Source: Providencia zhijiangensis (GTDB lineage Bacteria; Pseudomonadota; Gammaproteobacteria; Enterobacterales; Enterobacteriaceae). Taken from it: 64,000 nt of DNA. A program made the position numbers and the translations under genes. Of this stretch, positions 1 through 8,341 are shown piece after piece; the first letter of the stretch is position 1; each line of letters opens with the position of its first letter. The notes under the pieces were generated by a model that was not told where the DNA came from, did no database searches, and saw nothing but the letters and a program-made list of their open reading frames with translations. Location of the stretch: assembly GCF_030315915.2 (NCBI RefSeq), contig NZ_CP135990.1, positions 2,542,001 to 2,606,000 on the forward strand. The letters are read 5' to 3'.

Positions 1-1
1 A

Positions 2-457
2 TCCTTTTCTGTACGTCCGGGTATTAAAGCGCCGCCTTCACTCGTCAATATGTATAAAGAGCTTGAGAAAGATATTCCTGGATTTGTCCGCCCGGAACAT
101 GGGTACCTGCTTAGCTGGGCGCAACAAGGGGTTTTACTCCTCAATACGGTATTAACTGTAGAACAAGGTAATGCGCACTCACATGCACATCTAGGCTGGG
201 AAACCTTTACTGATAAAGTGATTCAGGCGATTAATGACCATACTGAGGGTGTAATTTTTCTTTTATGGGGCTCTCATGCACAAAAGAAAGGTCGCATTAT
301 CGATACTAAACGCCACCATGTACTTAAAGCCCCTCATCCATCCCCACTGTCTGCACATCGAGGCTTTCTAGGATGTGGTCATTTCTCAAAAGCTAATCAA
401 TTGCTTGAACAACAAGGTCGCGCACCGATTGATTGGTATCCGGTTATTCCTGAATAA
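2..457 (+). CDS. ung: Uracil-DNA glycosylase, C-terminal part (5' end outside window)
   Basis: The frame is open from base 2 and ends at the TAA at 455-457, so only the last ~151 codons are seen. It reads [15 protein letters not shown], then the [10 protein letters not shown] segment, then the minor-groove intercalation loop [11 protein letters not shown], whose histidine and leucine are the catalytic His and the intercalating Leu of family-1 uracil-DNA glycosylases. In this family the enzyme removes uracil from DNA and starts base-excision repair. The internal ATG at 50 is not the real start, because homology begins upstream of it. The gene is truncated only by the window edge; the C-terminus looks complete for the family. 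Confidence 0.95.
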   Translation, partial: SFSVRPGIKAPPSLVNMYKELEKDIPGFVRPEHGYLLSWAQQGVLLLNTVLTVEQGNAHSHAHLGWETFTDKVIQAINDHTEGVIFLLWGSHAQKKGRIIDTKRHHVLKAPHPSPLSAHRGFLGCGHFSKANQLLEQQGRAPIDWYPVIPE

Positions 458-550
458 ACACATTCTATAGCAATAAAGCTCGCCATAGAAAAATGGGATG
501 CTCTGCATCCCATTCACGTTATATACCCTAAAATTATTTATGTTCTAAAC

Positions 551-1141
551 TTATTTAGAAACAATTACCATTGCAGGGCGCAGCAGACGGTTATTCAAGG
601 TATAACCCTTTTGCATTACGTTGATCACCTGACCTGCACTATGGTCTGGGGATTCAATCATGGTCATGGCTTGGTGAACTTCAGGGTTGAATGGCACATT
701 CGCCTCATCAACAGGCTCAATACCAAACTTAGAAACGGCATCTAAGAACGTTTTCAACGTAAGATCTAAGCCTTCTAACATTGCTTTGGATTCTTCGTTG
801 TCACGATCAGCGGCTTCAATTGCACGCTCTAAGTTATCAATCACAGGCAACAATTCATTGGAAAACTTCTCAAGCGCAAACTTGTGGGCTTTTTCAATAT
901 CTTGTTCTGTACGACGACGAATATTTTCGATTTCAGCGTGAGCACGTAACATCGCTTCGCGTTCAGTTTTACGGGAAGCTTCAAGTTGCTGTTCAAGCTC
1001 AGCAATACGCGCTGCTAACGCTTGTTCTTCGGCTTGTAAATCTGCTTGTTGAGTATCAACTTCTTGCTCTGCTTGCACTTTTTGTGTTTCATTTTGCTCA
1101 GAAGCTTGCTCATCATGCATGTTTTGTTCTTTACTACTCAT
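551..1141 (-). CDS. grpE: Nucleotide exchange factor GrpE
   Basis: This 196-residue protein has the GrpE layout. An acidic, Gln/Glu-rich disordered N-terminus (residues ~1-45) is followed by a long heptad coiled coil (~45-95, [19 protein letters not shown]) and a C-terminal beta domain with the family signature around [17 protein letters not shown] and [18 protein letters not shown]. GrpE releases ADP from DnaK in the DnaK-DnaJ chaperone cycle in the cytoplasm. The ATG at 1141 has a GGAG eight bases upstream and lies behind a clear sigma-32 promoter. It is divergent from nadK, as in other Enterobacterales. Antisense open frames across it are shadows. Confidence 0.97.
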   Translation of the reverse strand: MSSKEQNMHDEQASEQNETQKVQAEQEVDTQQADLQAEEQALAARIAELEQQLEASRKTEREAMLRAHAEIENIRRRTEQDIEKAHKFALEKFSNELLPVIDNLERAIEAADRDNEESKAMLEGLDLTLKTFLDAVSKFGIEPVDEANVPFNPEVHQAMTMIESPDHSAGQVINVMQKGYTLNNRLLRPAMVIVSK

Positions 1142-1184
1142 GAATATCTCCGCGTATTTAGCAATAATTCTATCTATGAGAGTA

Positions 1185-1212
1185 TTATGGGGATCTAATA
1201 CAGGGATTCAAG
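1185..1212 (-). promoter_or_regulatory. Sigma-32 heat-shock promoter of grpE
   Basis: Read on the minus strand, CTTGAA (1207-1212) is followed after exactly 14 bases by CCCCATAA (1185-1192). This matches the RpoH consensus CTTGAA-N13/14-CCCCAT. It lies 44-71 bases upstream of the grpE start. Heat-shock control of grpE is established in enterobacteria. Confidence 0.85.
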
Positions 1213-1242
1213 GGAAGTCATACAACGAGGAGTTAAAAAAGT

Positions 1243-2142
1243 ATGCAAAAGGCTAAGATGACACCATCTTCACAATTTAAAACTATCGGTATTGTCGGAC
1301 ACCCAAGGCACCCTGAAGCACTGGCGACCCATGAACTTATCTACCATTGGCTGATTTCAAAAAATTACCACGCAATAATTGATAAACAAGTGGCTAAGGA
1401 TTTGAAATTAAAAGATGCCAATACAGGAACTTTAACAGAAATCGGTCAGCAAGCAGATTTAGTCGTCGTTGTCGGAGGCGATGGCAACATGCTTGGAGCT
1501 GCGCGAATTTTATCCCGCTATAACAATAAAGTTATTGGCGTAAACCGTGGTAATTTAGGCTTTTTAACCGACCTAGACCCCGACAATGCCCTTCAACAAC
1601 TTTCTTGTGTTCTTGATGGGGAATATCATGAAGAACAACGCTTTTTATTAGAAGCTCAAGTTATCAAAGCGAATCAAAAAGCCCGTAAAAGTAGCGCCAT
1701 CAACGAAGTGGTTCTGCACCCAGGTAAAGTCGCGCATATGATTGAATTTGAAGTCTACATTGATGAAAAATTTGCCTTTTCACAACGCTCAGACGGCTTA
1801 ATTATTGCAACCCCGACAGGCTCAACAGCCTACTCTTTATCCGCTGGGGGTCCTATCCTTACACCAAATCTAGACGCTATTGTACTCGTGCCGATGTTCC
1901 CACACACCTTATCGTCTCGCCCATTAGTTATCAGTAGCGACAGCAGTATTCGCTTAAAATTTTTACGCACCAATATTGATTATGAAGTCAGTTGCGATAG
2001 TCAAATTATGTTACCTATCCAGGATGGCGAAGAGGTGATTATTAAACGCAGTTCGAAGAGTCTGAATTTAGTTCATCCAAAAGATTACAATTATTTCAAT
2101 ACATTAAGTTCAAAACTCGGTTGGTCTAAAAAAACTTTTTAA
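1243..2142 (+). CDS. nadK: NAD kinase
   Basis: The 299-residue protein closely tracks enterobacterial NadK (about 292 residues). It carries the [11 protein letters not shown] motif (GGDG nucleotide-binding loop), [13 protein letters not shown], the NE motif in [11 protein letters not shown], and the glycine-rich [16 protein letters not shown] loop. It phosphorylates NAD to NADP in the cytosol using ATP. A GAGGAG ribosome binding site lies about 10 bases before the ATG at 1243; a second in-frame ATG five codons later is a possible start, because the E. coli protein begins near there. The gene is divergent from grpE and followed by recN, a conserved order. Confidence 0.96.
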   Translation: MQKAKMTPSSQFKTIGIVGHPRHPEALATHELIYHWLISKNYHAIIDKQVAKDLKLKDANTGTLTEIGQQADLVVVVGGDGNMLGAARILSRYNNKVIGVNRGNLGFLTDLDPDNALQQLSCVLDGEYHEEQRFLLEAQVIKANQKARKSSAINEVVLHPGKVAHMIEFEVYIDEKFAFSQRSDGLIIATPTGSTAYSLSAGGPILTPNLDAIVLVPMFPHTLSSRPLVISSDSSIRLKFLRTNIDYEVSCDSQIMLPIQDGEEVIIKRSSKSLNLVHPKDYNYFNTLSSKLGWSKKTF

Positions 2143-2161
2143 ATTTTTCGTACTGCCTCTT

Positions 2162-2181
2162 TACTGTATAAAAAAACAGTT
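2162..2181 (+). promoter_or_regulatory. LexA (SOS) box 1 of recN
   Basis: TACTGTATAAAAAAACAGTT has the CTG-N10-CAG core (2164-2166 and 2177-2179) and the TACTGTAT left half of the LexA consensus. It lies in the nadK-recN gap. Confidence 0.85.
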
Positions 2182-2183
2182 TA

Positions 2184-2203
2184 AACTGTATGAAAACACA
2201 GGT
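2184..2203 (+). promoter_or_regulatory. LexA (SOS) box 2 of recN
   Basis: AACTGTATGAAAACACAGGT contains CTG (2186-2188), ten bases, then CAG (2199-2201). It is spaced two bases from box 1, so two LexA dimers sit in tandem. E. coli recN is also controlled by more than one LexA site, which gives tight repression. Confidence 0.75.
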
Positions 2204-2227
2204 GTGTATTTAAACAGGAGAGCGCAG

Positions 2228-3889
2228 ATGCTAACCCAACTAACCATCAATAATTTTGCTATCGTTCGTGAGTTAGAAATCGATTTTCGTAGCGGTATGA
2301 CGACAATTACAGGTGAAACCGGTGCGGGTAAATCCATCGCTATCGATGCTCTTGGTTTATGTTTAGGTAACCGAGGTGAAGCCAACATGGTTCGCCCTGG
2401 TGCTCAACGTGCCGATCTGTGTGCCCGTTTTTCACTGTCTGACGCTCAAATGGCGGCAAACTGGCTCATTGAGCATCAACTTGATAATCAAAATGAATGC
2501 TTGCTTCGCCGTACCATCGCAACCGATGGGCGCTCTCGAGGCTTTATTAACGGTGTTTCCGTTCCCTTATCCCAATTACGTGAACTCGGTGCATTACTGA
2601 TCCAAATTCATGGCCAACACGCTCACCAGTTATTACTGGATAATGACCATCAGCAATCCTTACTTGATGCTTATGCTAATCAGCAAGAATTACTCGCTCA
2701 AATGAAGCAAACGTGGCAAAAGTGGCATGAGTCTTGTCAGCAATTAGCTGTTTTTCAAAAACAGATGCAAGAGCGTGAATCTCGCCAGCAATTACTTGAT
2801 TATCATTTAAAAGAGTTAAATGAGTTCCTACCCGTTCAAGGGGAGTTTGAAGAAATTGACCAAGAATATAAGCAGCTTGCTAATCACGGGCAATTTTTAA
2901 CTATTGGGCAAACGACTGCACAAATTCTGACAGAAAGTGACGATGCAAACGTCATCAGCCTTCTTAATATGGCAAAAAATGAGCTTTCTGATTTAGTCAC
3001 TCTGAATCCTAAATTTTCAGGACTATTGGATATGCTGGAAGAAGCGGCCATCCAAGTTAGTGAAGTGAGTGATGAAATTAAACATTACTGCGATCAATAC
3101 GAATTAGACCCAAATCGCTTATTCGAATTGGAGCAGCGAATTTCCAAACAAATTAGTTTGGCGCGCAAACATCATGTTACGCCTGAGGCTCTACCTGAAC
3201 TCTTTCAGCAATTAGTCGAAGAGCAAAATCAAATTGCTAATCAGAATGAAGATTGTGAAGCTTTAAATGCACAAGTCATTGCTGATCACCAAAAAGCATT
3301 AGAGTGTGCAGAACGTTTACATCATGTACGCCTGCATTACGCACAAGAACTCAGCCAACTAATTACCAGCAGCATGCACCAACTTTCAATGCCTCATGGT
3401 CTATTCACGATTGATGTAAAATTTGTTCCTGAACATTTGCAAATCGATGGTGCCTGCAAAGTCGAATTCAATGTCACCACAAACCCGGGACAACCTCATC
3501 AAGCCTTAGCAAAAGTCGCATCAGGTGGTGAGCTATCTCGCATCGCTTTAGCTATTCAAGTGATCACCGCGAAAAAAATGGATACTCCGGCGTTAATTTT
3601 TGATGAAGTAGACGTGGGTATCAGTGGCCCAACCGCCGCTATCGTCGGGAAATTGCTCCGTGAGCTTGGCGAATCCACCCAAGTTATGTGTGTGACTCAC
3701 TTGCCTCAAGTCGCAGGCTGCGGTCATCACCATTTTTATGTCAGTAAAGAAACAAACGGTGTAGAAACCGAGACTCACATGCAGTTACTGGATAAAAAAT
3801 CGAGATTACAAGAGCTTGCACGGTTACTTGCAGGTTCTGAAGTGACAAAAAATACGTTGGCTAATGCAAAAGAGTTGCTCGCAGCTTAA
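2228..3889 (+). CDS. recN: DNA repair ATPase RecN
   Basis: A 553-residue SMC-like protein. Walker A GETGAGKS lies near residue 30 after the [13 protein letters not shown] start; the Q-rich central coiled coils span roughly 160-340. The C-terminal ABC signature is [11 protein letters not shown], with Walker [14 protein letters not shown] and the H-loop in VTHLPQVA. RecN acts in double-strand break repair as a cohesin-like factor. The start at 2228 is chosen because AGGAG (2216-2220) precedes it, it gives the family length, and the longer upstream frame would run through a LexA box. Two LexA boxes upstream imply SOS induction. Confidence 0.96.
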   Translation: MLTQLTINNFAIVRELEIDFRSGMTTITGETGAGKSIAIDALGLCLGNRGEANMVRPGAQRADLCARFSLSDAQMAANWLIEHQLDNQNECLLRRTIATDGRSRGFINGVSVPLSQLRELGALLIQIHGQHAHQLLLDNDHQQSLLDAYANQQELLAQMKQTWQKWHESCQQLAVFQKQMQERESRQQLLDYHLKELNEFLPVQGEFEEIDQEYKQLANHGQFLTIGQTTAQILTESDDANVISLLNMAKNELSDLVTLNPKFSGLLDMLEEAAIQVSEVSDEIKHYCDQYELDPNRLFELEQRISKQISLARKHHVTPEALPELFQQLVEEQNQIANQNEDCEALNAQVIADHQKALECAERLHHVRLHYAQELSQLITSSMHQLSMPHGLFTIDVKFVPEHLQIDGACKVEFNVTTNPGQPHQALAKVASGGELSRIALAIQVITAKKMDTPALIFDEVDVGISGPTAAIVGKLLRELGESTQVMCVTHLPQVAGCGHHHFYVSKETNGVETETHMQLLDKKSRLQELARLLAGSEVTKNTLANAKELLAA

Positions 3890-4001
3890 ATTTCGACAAC
3901 TTTTTTTATCTCCTGTTGTCTTAGAGTCGATCTGGAAGGTTTTAAATTGTATCAATGTCGATTATCATTGATGTTCTGACTCCAAAAGGAATGAGATATC
4001 C

Positions 4002-4394
4002 ATGCGTTATAAATTGTTAACTGCTGCAGCACTATCATTCGCATTAATGTCCACGGGCTGTTCAATGATGGAACGTCTTGTCTATCATCCGGATATTAAC
4101 CAAGGTAACTACCTGACGGCGAAAGATGTTGCGAAGATTAAAAAAGGAATGACACAGCAACAGGTTGCTTATGCTTTAGGCACGCCAATGATGACTGACC
4201 CGTTTGGTTCTCAGACTTGGTTTTATGTTTTCCGTCAAGAGCTGGGGCATGACCCAGTGAAGCAAGAAACATTGACGCTGACGTTTGATCGTAACGGTAT
4301 CCTGACTGATATCAAAAACGAAAAAAACCTTGAAGCACAACAAGCCATGGAAGCTGGTGAAGTTAAAGCATCAGAACCAAAAGCAGCGGAATAA
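4002..4394 (+). CDS. bamE: Outer membrane protein assembly factor BamE (SmpA)
   Basis: A 130-residue lipoprotein: the signal peptide [20 protein letters not shown] ends in a lipobox with the lipidated Cys at residue 20. The mature part contains the BamE core ([39 protein letters not shown]). It is a periplasm-facing lipoprotein of the BAM complex that inserts beta-barrel proteins, including the usher and hemin receptor found elsewhere in this window. The Ala/Glu-rich C-terminus (residues ~108-130) is longer than in E. coli. It is convergent with rnfH. Confidence 0.95.
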   Translation: MRYKLLTAAALSFALMSTGCSMMERLVYHPDINQGNYLTAKDVAKIKKGMTQQQVAYALGTPMMTDPFGSQTWFYVFRQELGHDPVKQETLTLTFDRNGILTDIKNEKNLEAQQAMEAGEVKASEPKAAE

Positions 4395-4440
4395 CACCCT
4401 ATATAGCATCATGCTTGCGCGTGTATAACTTGAGTATATA

Positions 4441-4490
4441 AGTAGCTACCTGTACCGTTTAAATAATGGGATAACAAACAGGTAGTTACT
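4441..4490 (+). terminator. Inverted repeat downstream of bamE
   Basis: AGTAGCTACCTGT (4441-4453) pairs with ACAGGTAGTTACT (4478-4490) with a single mismatch across a 24-base loop. A T-rich stretch follows from about 4499. It is probably the transcript end of bamE; the long loop makes an efficient intrinsic terminator less certain. Confidence 0.45.
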
Positions 4491-4614
4491 TTAGTACTTT
4501 TATTTATCCCTTTATAATTTCTCGTCAATACATAAAAGCGCCATCTTCTACGTTCTAGCCTATCAATCGATAGCATTCATCGCACTCACAAAGAAAAACC
4601 TATAAATGAGATAC

Positions 4615-4640
4615 AAAAAAACCGAGCTTTCACTCGGCTT
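4615..4640 (-). terminator. Rho-independent terminator of the ratA-rnfH operon
   Basis: On the minus strand, CCGAG-TGAAAG-CTCGG is followed directly by a run of seven T, about 35 bases after the rnfH stop. Flanking A and G can extend the 5-bp stem by A-T and G-T pairs. Confidence 0.75.
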
Positions 4641-4673
4641 CATATCAAATTGATTCGCTCACTACGCAATATC

Positions 4674-4967
4674 TTATTTGTTATTCTCTTTCGATTTTTC
4701 AGCTCGCTTGCGGCGCAGCTCTTTCGGGTCGGCAATCAATGGGCGATAAATTTCGATTCTATCCCCTTCTTGAACGACATCACCCAATTTCGCAGGGCGA
4801 CTATAAATGCCTACTTTATTTTTCTTTAAATCGATATCCGAACGCAGCGTTAAAATACCCGATGCAATAATTGCATCTTCAATTGTGGTTCCTTCTGCAA
4901 CCTTCACAGAAAGCAAAAATTGCTTTTCAGGCAACGCATAAGTCACTTCAATATTGATATCAGACAC
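4674..4967 (-). CDS. rnfH: RnfH family ubiquitin-like protein (RatB)
   Basis: A 97-residue RnfH/RatB family protein with a ubiquitin-like beta-grasp fold. It holds the invariant block [15 protein letters not shown] and the [21 protein letters not shown]-terminus. The GTG at 4967 is chosen because it gives [15 protein letters not shown], the usual family N-terminus, with AAGG nine bases upstream and an eight-base overlap with ratA. The ATG at 4985 would add six unconserved residues. It is linked to ratA in a two-gene operon; the biochemical role of the family is unresolved. Confidence 0.88.
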   Translation of the reverse strand: MSDINIEVTYALPEKQFLLSVKVAEGTTIEDAIIASGILTLRSDIDLKKNKVGIYSRPAKLGDVVQEGDRIEIYRPLIADPKELRRKRAEKSKENNK

Positions 4968-5394
4968 GGTAAACGACCTTAGCACGAGACGTAAATGCTT
5001 GAACCATATTATTGGCTAGCTCTTTGAATATTTTACCGAATGCCAACTCAATCAGCTTATTGGTAAATTCAAAATCGAGATGAAACTCAATTTTACAGGC
5101 ATCGGCACTCAAAGGAATAAACTGCCATCCCCCAGATAAGGTTCTAAAAGGGCCTTCAACTAACTGCATTTGGATACGTTTATTGTCTTCCAACGCATTT
5201 TTCGTAATGAAGGTTTTGCTAATTCCCGCTTTTGAAACCTCAACCGATGCCGTCATTTCATCAGAATTTTGGCTAATAATTCGGCTTCCAACGCATCCCG
5301 GTAAAAAACTTGGATATGAAACCACATCATTCACAAGTTTATACATTTGTTCTGCGCTAAAAGGGACTAACGCAGAGCGACTAATCTGTGGCAT
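4960..5394 (-). CDS. ratA: Type II toxin-antitoxin system RatA family protein
   Basis: A 144-residue START/polyketide-cyclase-like protein. It carries the conserved N-terminus [33 protein letters not shown] and [13 protein letters not shown]. coli RatA has been reported to bind 50S subunits and block 70S formation, while mitochondrial homologues (COQ10) bind ubiquinone, so the physiological role is debated. The ATG at 5394 has AGGA seven bases upstream and the family length; the in-frame ATG at 5451 adds 19 non-homologous residues. It is divergent from smpB. Confidence 0.93.
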   Translation of the reverse strand: MPQISRSALVPFSAEQMYKLVNDVVSYPSFLPGCVGSRIISQNSDEMTASVEVSKAGISKTFITKNALEDNKRIQMQLVEGPFRTLSGGWQFIPLSADACKIEFHLDFEFTNKLIELAFGKIFKELANNMVQAFTSRAKVVYRV

Positions 5395-5547
5395 ATCAAT
5401 TCCTATCCCCAAAAACTGCGCATATAATAGCACCATTGATGGGTTACTCAAAAAACAAAACCCGTGCAGGGCAAGAAATGCACAATCGCAAAAATATCAG
5501 TGTTGAACGATTTCATTCAACGCATCTTAACGTATAATGAATGAACT

Positions 5548-6030
5548 ATGACAAAGAAAAAACCATATAAACCCGGTTCAGCAACAATTGCTATGAACAA
5601 ACGTGCTCGCCACGAATATTCTATCGAAGAGGAGTTCGAGGCGGGTTTATCCCTACAAGGTTGGGAAGTTAAATCATTACGCGCGGGCAAAGCCAACATT
5701 GGTGATAGCTACGTTTTACTGCGCGATGGTGAAGCCTATCTGTTTGGTGCCAATTTTACACCACTGACGGTCGCATCATCCCATGTAGTTTGTGACCCAA
5801 CTCGCAGCAGAAAACTGCTTCTTAATCAACGTGAATTAGATACCCTTTACGGTAAAGTTAACCGCGAAGGCTATACCGTCATCGCTCTTTCCTTATATTG
5901 GAAAAACGCGTGGTGCAAAGTGAAAATTGGCGTCGCCAAAGGTAAAAAAGCCCACGACAAGCGTTCTGATATCAAAGATAGAGAGTGGCAATTAGATAAA
6001 GCACGTATAATGAAACATTCTAATCGCTAA
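5548..6030 (+). CDS. smpB: SsrA-binding protein SmpB
   Basis: The 160-residue protein holds the full SmpB signature: [39 protein letters not shown] and the basic tail [23 protein letters not shown] that becomes helical in the decoding centre. It binds the tRNA-like domain of tmRNA during rescue of stalled ribosomes, and sits immediately upstream of ssrA. There is no recognisable Shine-Dalgarno before the ATG. A perfect TATAAT lies at 5533-5538, only nine bases before the start codon. Confidence 0.96.
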   Translation: MTKKKPYKPGSATIAMNKRARHEYSIEEEFEAGLSLQGWEVKSLRAGKANIGDSYVLLRDGEAYLFGANFTPLTVASSHVVCDPTRSRKLLLNQRELDTLYGKVNREGYTVIALSLYWKNAWCKVKIGVAKGKKAHDKRSDIKDREWQLDKARIMKHSNR

Positions 6031-6077
6031 GTCCTAGCTTTATAGAGTTATTTTCTGTTATACTGCGCTCACAACTT

Positions 6078-6441
6078 GGGGCTGATTCTGGATTCGACGG
6101 GATTTGCGAAACCCAAGGTGCATGCCGAGGGGCGGTTGGCCTCGTAAAAAGCCGCAAAAAAATAGTCGCAAACGACGAAAACTACGCACTAGCAGCTTAA
6201 TAACCTGCTTAGAGCCTTCTCTCCCTAGCCTCCGCTCTTAGGACGGGGATCAAGAGAAGTCAAACCCAAAAGAGATCGCGTGGATGCCTTGCCTGGGGTT
6301 GAAGCGTTAAACTTAATCAGGATAGTTTGTTGATGGCGTGTCTGTCCGCAGTTGGCAAATGAAATTAAAGACTAGACTAAGCATGTAGTACCGAGGATGT
6401 AGAAATTTCGGACGCGGGTTCAACTCCCGCCAGCTCCACCA
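6078..6441 (+). ncRNA. ssrA: Transfer-messenger RNA (tmRNA, ssrA)
   Basis: The RNA starts GGGGCTGATTCTGGATTCGA and ends in the T-arm GGTTCAACTCCCGCC followed by AGCTCCACCA, so the tRNA-like ends pair (GGGGCUG with the 3' CAGCUCC). The resume codon GCA is at 6168 and the tag reads ANDENYALAA, stopping at TAA 6198-6200. Its 364-nt length matches the family. Its 3' end is the attachment site of the integrative element that follows. Confidence 0.97.
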
Positions 6442-6460
6442 AATTATCTTCTAAGGACGT

Positions 6461-6484
6461 CCAAAGAAGACTGAAAAGCCCGCT
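6461..6484 (+). repeat. Left copy of 24-bp direct repeat at element end (att-like)
   Basis: CCAAAGAAGACTG... (24 bp) is identical to 31124-31147. It lies 20 bases after the ssrA CCA end and overlaps the left arm of the ssrA terminator. The integrase gene starts ~140 bases further on. Taken as the left boundary repeat of the island; the exact crossover point is not determined. Confidence 0.6.
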
Positions 6485-6509
6485 AACTCAATGAGTTGCG
6501 GGCTTTTTT
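6474..6509 (+). terminator. Rho-independent terminator of ssrA
   Basis: GCCCGC (6478-6483) and GCGGGC (6498-6503) enclose a nested AACTC-AAT-GAGTT stem and are followed by six T (6504-6509), with AAAA on the other side. Confidence 0.85.
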
Positions 6510-6552
6510 ATGTCCTGCGCAGTCTGATGTCACCTAATTAAATCTAATCATC

Positions 6553-6605
6553 TTAGGCACCTTGATAGGCACCTCGTTAACCTTTATAGTTTTTGAGGTG
6601 CCTAA
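6553..6605. repeat. Cluster of TTAGGCACCT motifs before the integrase (candidate arm sites)
   Basis: TTAGGCACCT occurs at 6553-6562, TAGGCACCT at 6567-6575 on the same strand shifted by one base, and the inverted AGGTGCCTAA at 6596-6605. The same decamer recurs at the far end of the element (31031-31050). The arrangement resembles arm-type binding sites of tyrosine recombinases; this is inferred from position and repetition only. Confidence 0.5.
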
Positions 6606-6624
6606 AAACAATGGAACATCAAAA

Positions 6625-7866
6625 ATGGCAAGACAAACCAAACCCTTATCCGCAAAAGAGATCGACGCAGCAAAACCAAAACAGAGTGATTATGTCCTCT
6701 ATGATGGCGATGGATTAGAACTATTGGTTAAATCCAATGGCAGCAAGTTGTGGTCATTTCGCTATATTCGCCCTCTCACTAAGAAACGAGCTAAAAAGAG
6801 CCTTGGTTCTTACCCTGCCGTCAGTCTTGCTGATGCACGTAGTTACCGCCTTGAAGCAAGAACACTGCTCGCTAAACAGATAGACCCGCAAGATCACCAT
6901 AAAGAGCAAGTTCGTAACACCTTAGAAGCTAAGGCAAATACCTTTCAACTTGTCGCTGAACGTTGGTGGGAAGTGAAGAAATCCACTGTAACAGAAGACT
7001 ACGGTAATGATATATGGCGTTCACTTGAACGAGATGTGTTCCCTGCCATTGGTGACATCAGCGTGACCGATATCAAAGCCCATATATTGGTTCAAGCAAT
7101 ACAGCCCGTTCAAGCTAGAGGTGCGCTAGAAACGGTTCGGCGCCTATGTCAGCGTATTAACGAAGTGATGATCTATGCTCAAAATACTGGCTTAATTGAT
7201 GCCGTACCAAGTATCAACATTGGTAAGGCTTTTGAAAAACCCAAGAAAAAGAATATGCCAAGTATTCCCCCTGATCAGCTACCAAAGCTCATGCAGACAA
7301 TGCGTACAGCTAGTATTAGCCTATCTACTCGATGCCTGTTCATGTGGCAGCTACTCACCATCTCGCGCCCTGCTGAAGCCACTGAAGCCCGTTGGGATGA
7401 AATCAACTTTGAGACCAAGGAATGGAAGATACCTGCAGCTAGAATGAAGATGAACCGTGAACATACCGTTCCGTTATCTGAAGCGGCTTTAGCTATCTTA
7501 GAGCTCATGAAACCACTCAGCCATAATCGTGAGTTTATCTTTCCTAGCCGTATCAAGCCGACTCAACCGATGAATAGCCAAACCGTCAATGCTGCATTAA
7601 AACGCGCTGGATTCGGTGGTGTACTGGTCTCACACGGCCTACGCTCAATTGCTAGTACTGCACTCAATGAACAAGGCTTCCCACCTGATGTTATCGAAGC
7701 CGCCCTCGCCCATGTTGATAAAAACGAAGTTAGACGCGCATACAACCGTAGTGACTACCTAGAGCAAAGACGCCCTATGATGCAATGGTGGGCGGATTTT
7801 ATTGAGGAAGCAGATAGAGGAAGTATTATTGAAGGCGGGATAAGAGGGATATCGCTAGTTGGGTAA
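6625..7866 (+). CDS. P4-type tyrosine integrase
   Basis: A 413-residue P4/CP4-57-family integrase. The N-terminal DUF4102-type arm-binding domain (KEIDAAKPKQSDYVLYDGDG, then KLWSFRYIRP) is followed by a SAM-like core-binding domain (~95-190) and the catalytic domain. Active-site residues visible are the Arg in LTISRPAEATEARW, HGLRS (His-x-x-Arg), the His in AALAHVD and the Tyr in AYNRSDYLEQR. The ATG at 6625 with GGAA upstream is chosen because MARQTKPLSAKEID is the usual family N-terminus; the frame upstream overlaps the candidate arm sites. Its position next to ssrA matches the known site preference of CP4-57 integrase. Confidence 0.93.
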   Translation: MARQTKPLSAKEIDAAKPKQSDYVLYDGDGLELLVKSNGSKLWSFRYIRPLTKKRAKKSLGSYPAVSLADARSYRLEARTLLAKQIDPQDHHKEQVRNTLEAKANTFQLVAERWWEVKKSTVTEDYGNDIWRSLERDVFPAIGDISVTDIKAHILVQAIQPVQARGALETVRRLCQRINEVMIYAQNTGLIDAVPSINIGKAFEKPKKKNMPSIPPDQLPKLMQTMRTASISLSTRCLFMWQLLTISRPAEATEARWDEINFETKEWKIPAARMKMNREHTVPLSEAALAILELMKPLSHNREFIFPSRIKPTQPMNSQTVNAALKRAGFGGVLVSHGLRSIASTALNEQGFPPDVIEAALAHVDKNEVRRAYNRSDYLEQRRPMMQWWADFIEEADRGSIIEGGIRGISLVG

Positions 7867-8114
7867 CTTATTTGTACCAGCTCAAATTTGAGCTGGTACA
7901 CTAACAGCACGTAGCTATACATCACCTAGACCTCAGACCTGTACCAAATCCAGAAATTAAAATATGCTTTTAGGTCATTCTATGCACGGTCCAATCATGA
8001 CAGTTGCTACAAGATATATGTATTAGTATTTGAGTAAGGTTCTTACATAAATATAACGATGCTGATCTGTATAAGACAGTTGTAATTTACAGAAATAAAT
8101 CTTATTATTTACTT

Positions 8115-8338
8115 GCTACCACTCTGGGCACCTTTTATCCCTGCACGTTAGTCATGCTCGTACGAGGTGTACGGGGCTGGCCAGTAGTCGACTGGCGCCG
8201 TAAAAGGAGTCCGGTATGAAACAGAAAACCGTTCTGGTACGCCAGTATCAGCGTTTTCGTTTAGGCCGTTGGGAGGACGTGTGTATGCACACGCGCTCCC
8301 TACCTAAACGTTAATGTCATGTCCCCAGTAGTGGTAGC
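8115..8338. other. Inverted-repeat-bounded, multi-hairpin segment (candidate structured RNA or mobile cassette)
   Basis: The ends pair: GCTACCACT (8115-8123) with AGTGGTAGC (8330-8338), then CTGGG (8124-8128) with CCCAG (8324-8328) after a one-base bulge, then AC/GT. Inside are further helices: CTCGTAC/GTACGGG (8157-8175), GCCAGT/ACTGGC (8180-8196), and a long stem of 8, 5 and 6 bp between 8258 and 8310. The segment is GC-richer than its surroundings. It carries a small reading frame at 8216 and ends four bases before the stop of the minus-strand nuclease gene. No flanking target duplication was seen. Confidence 0.6.
8216..8314 (+). CDS. Candidate 32-residue small protein
   Basis: ATG at 8216 is preceded by AAAAGGAG (8202-8209) at ideal spacing, and the frame runs 32 codons to TAA. 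The product is strongly basic: it begins MKQKTVLVRQYQRFRLGRWE and has an Arg/Lys-rich C-terminus. I do not recognise it. The codons from ~15 to the end lie inside the long hairpin 8258-8310, so translation and folding would compete. The Shine-Dalgarno falls between two predicted hairpins. Its reality rests on the ribosome binding site and the unusual composition only; it could be a chance frame in a structured RNA. Confidence 0.4.
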   Translation: MKQKTVLVRQYQRFRLGRWEDVCMHTRSLPKR

Positions 8339-8341
8339 ATC

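Noticed and set aside
687-1143. Two plus-strand frames across grpE
   Set aside because: Antisense shadows of the conserved grpE gene, which has its own sigma-32 promoter and ribosome binding site.
8115-8338. Retron-like non-coding RNA (paired ends and long hairpin)
   Set aside because: The paired ends and hairpins resemble an msr-msd RNA, but no reverse transcriptase gene lies nearby; the adjacent genes are an integrase and an ATPase-nuclease.
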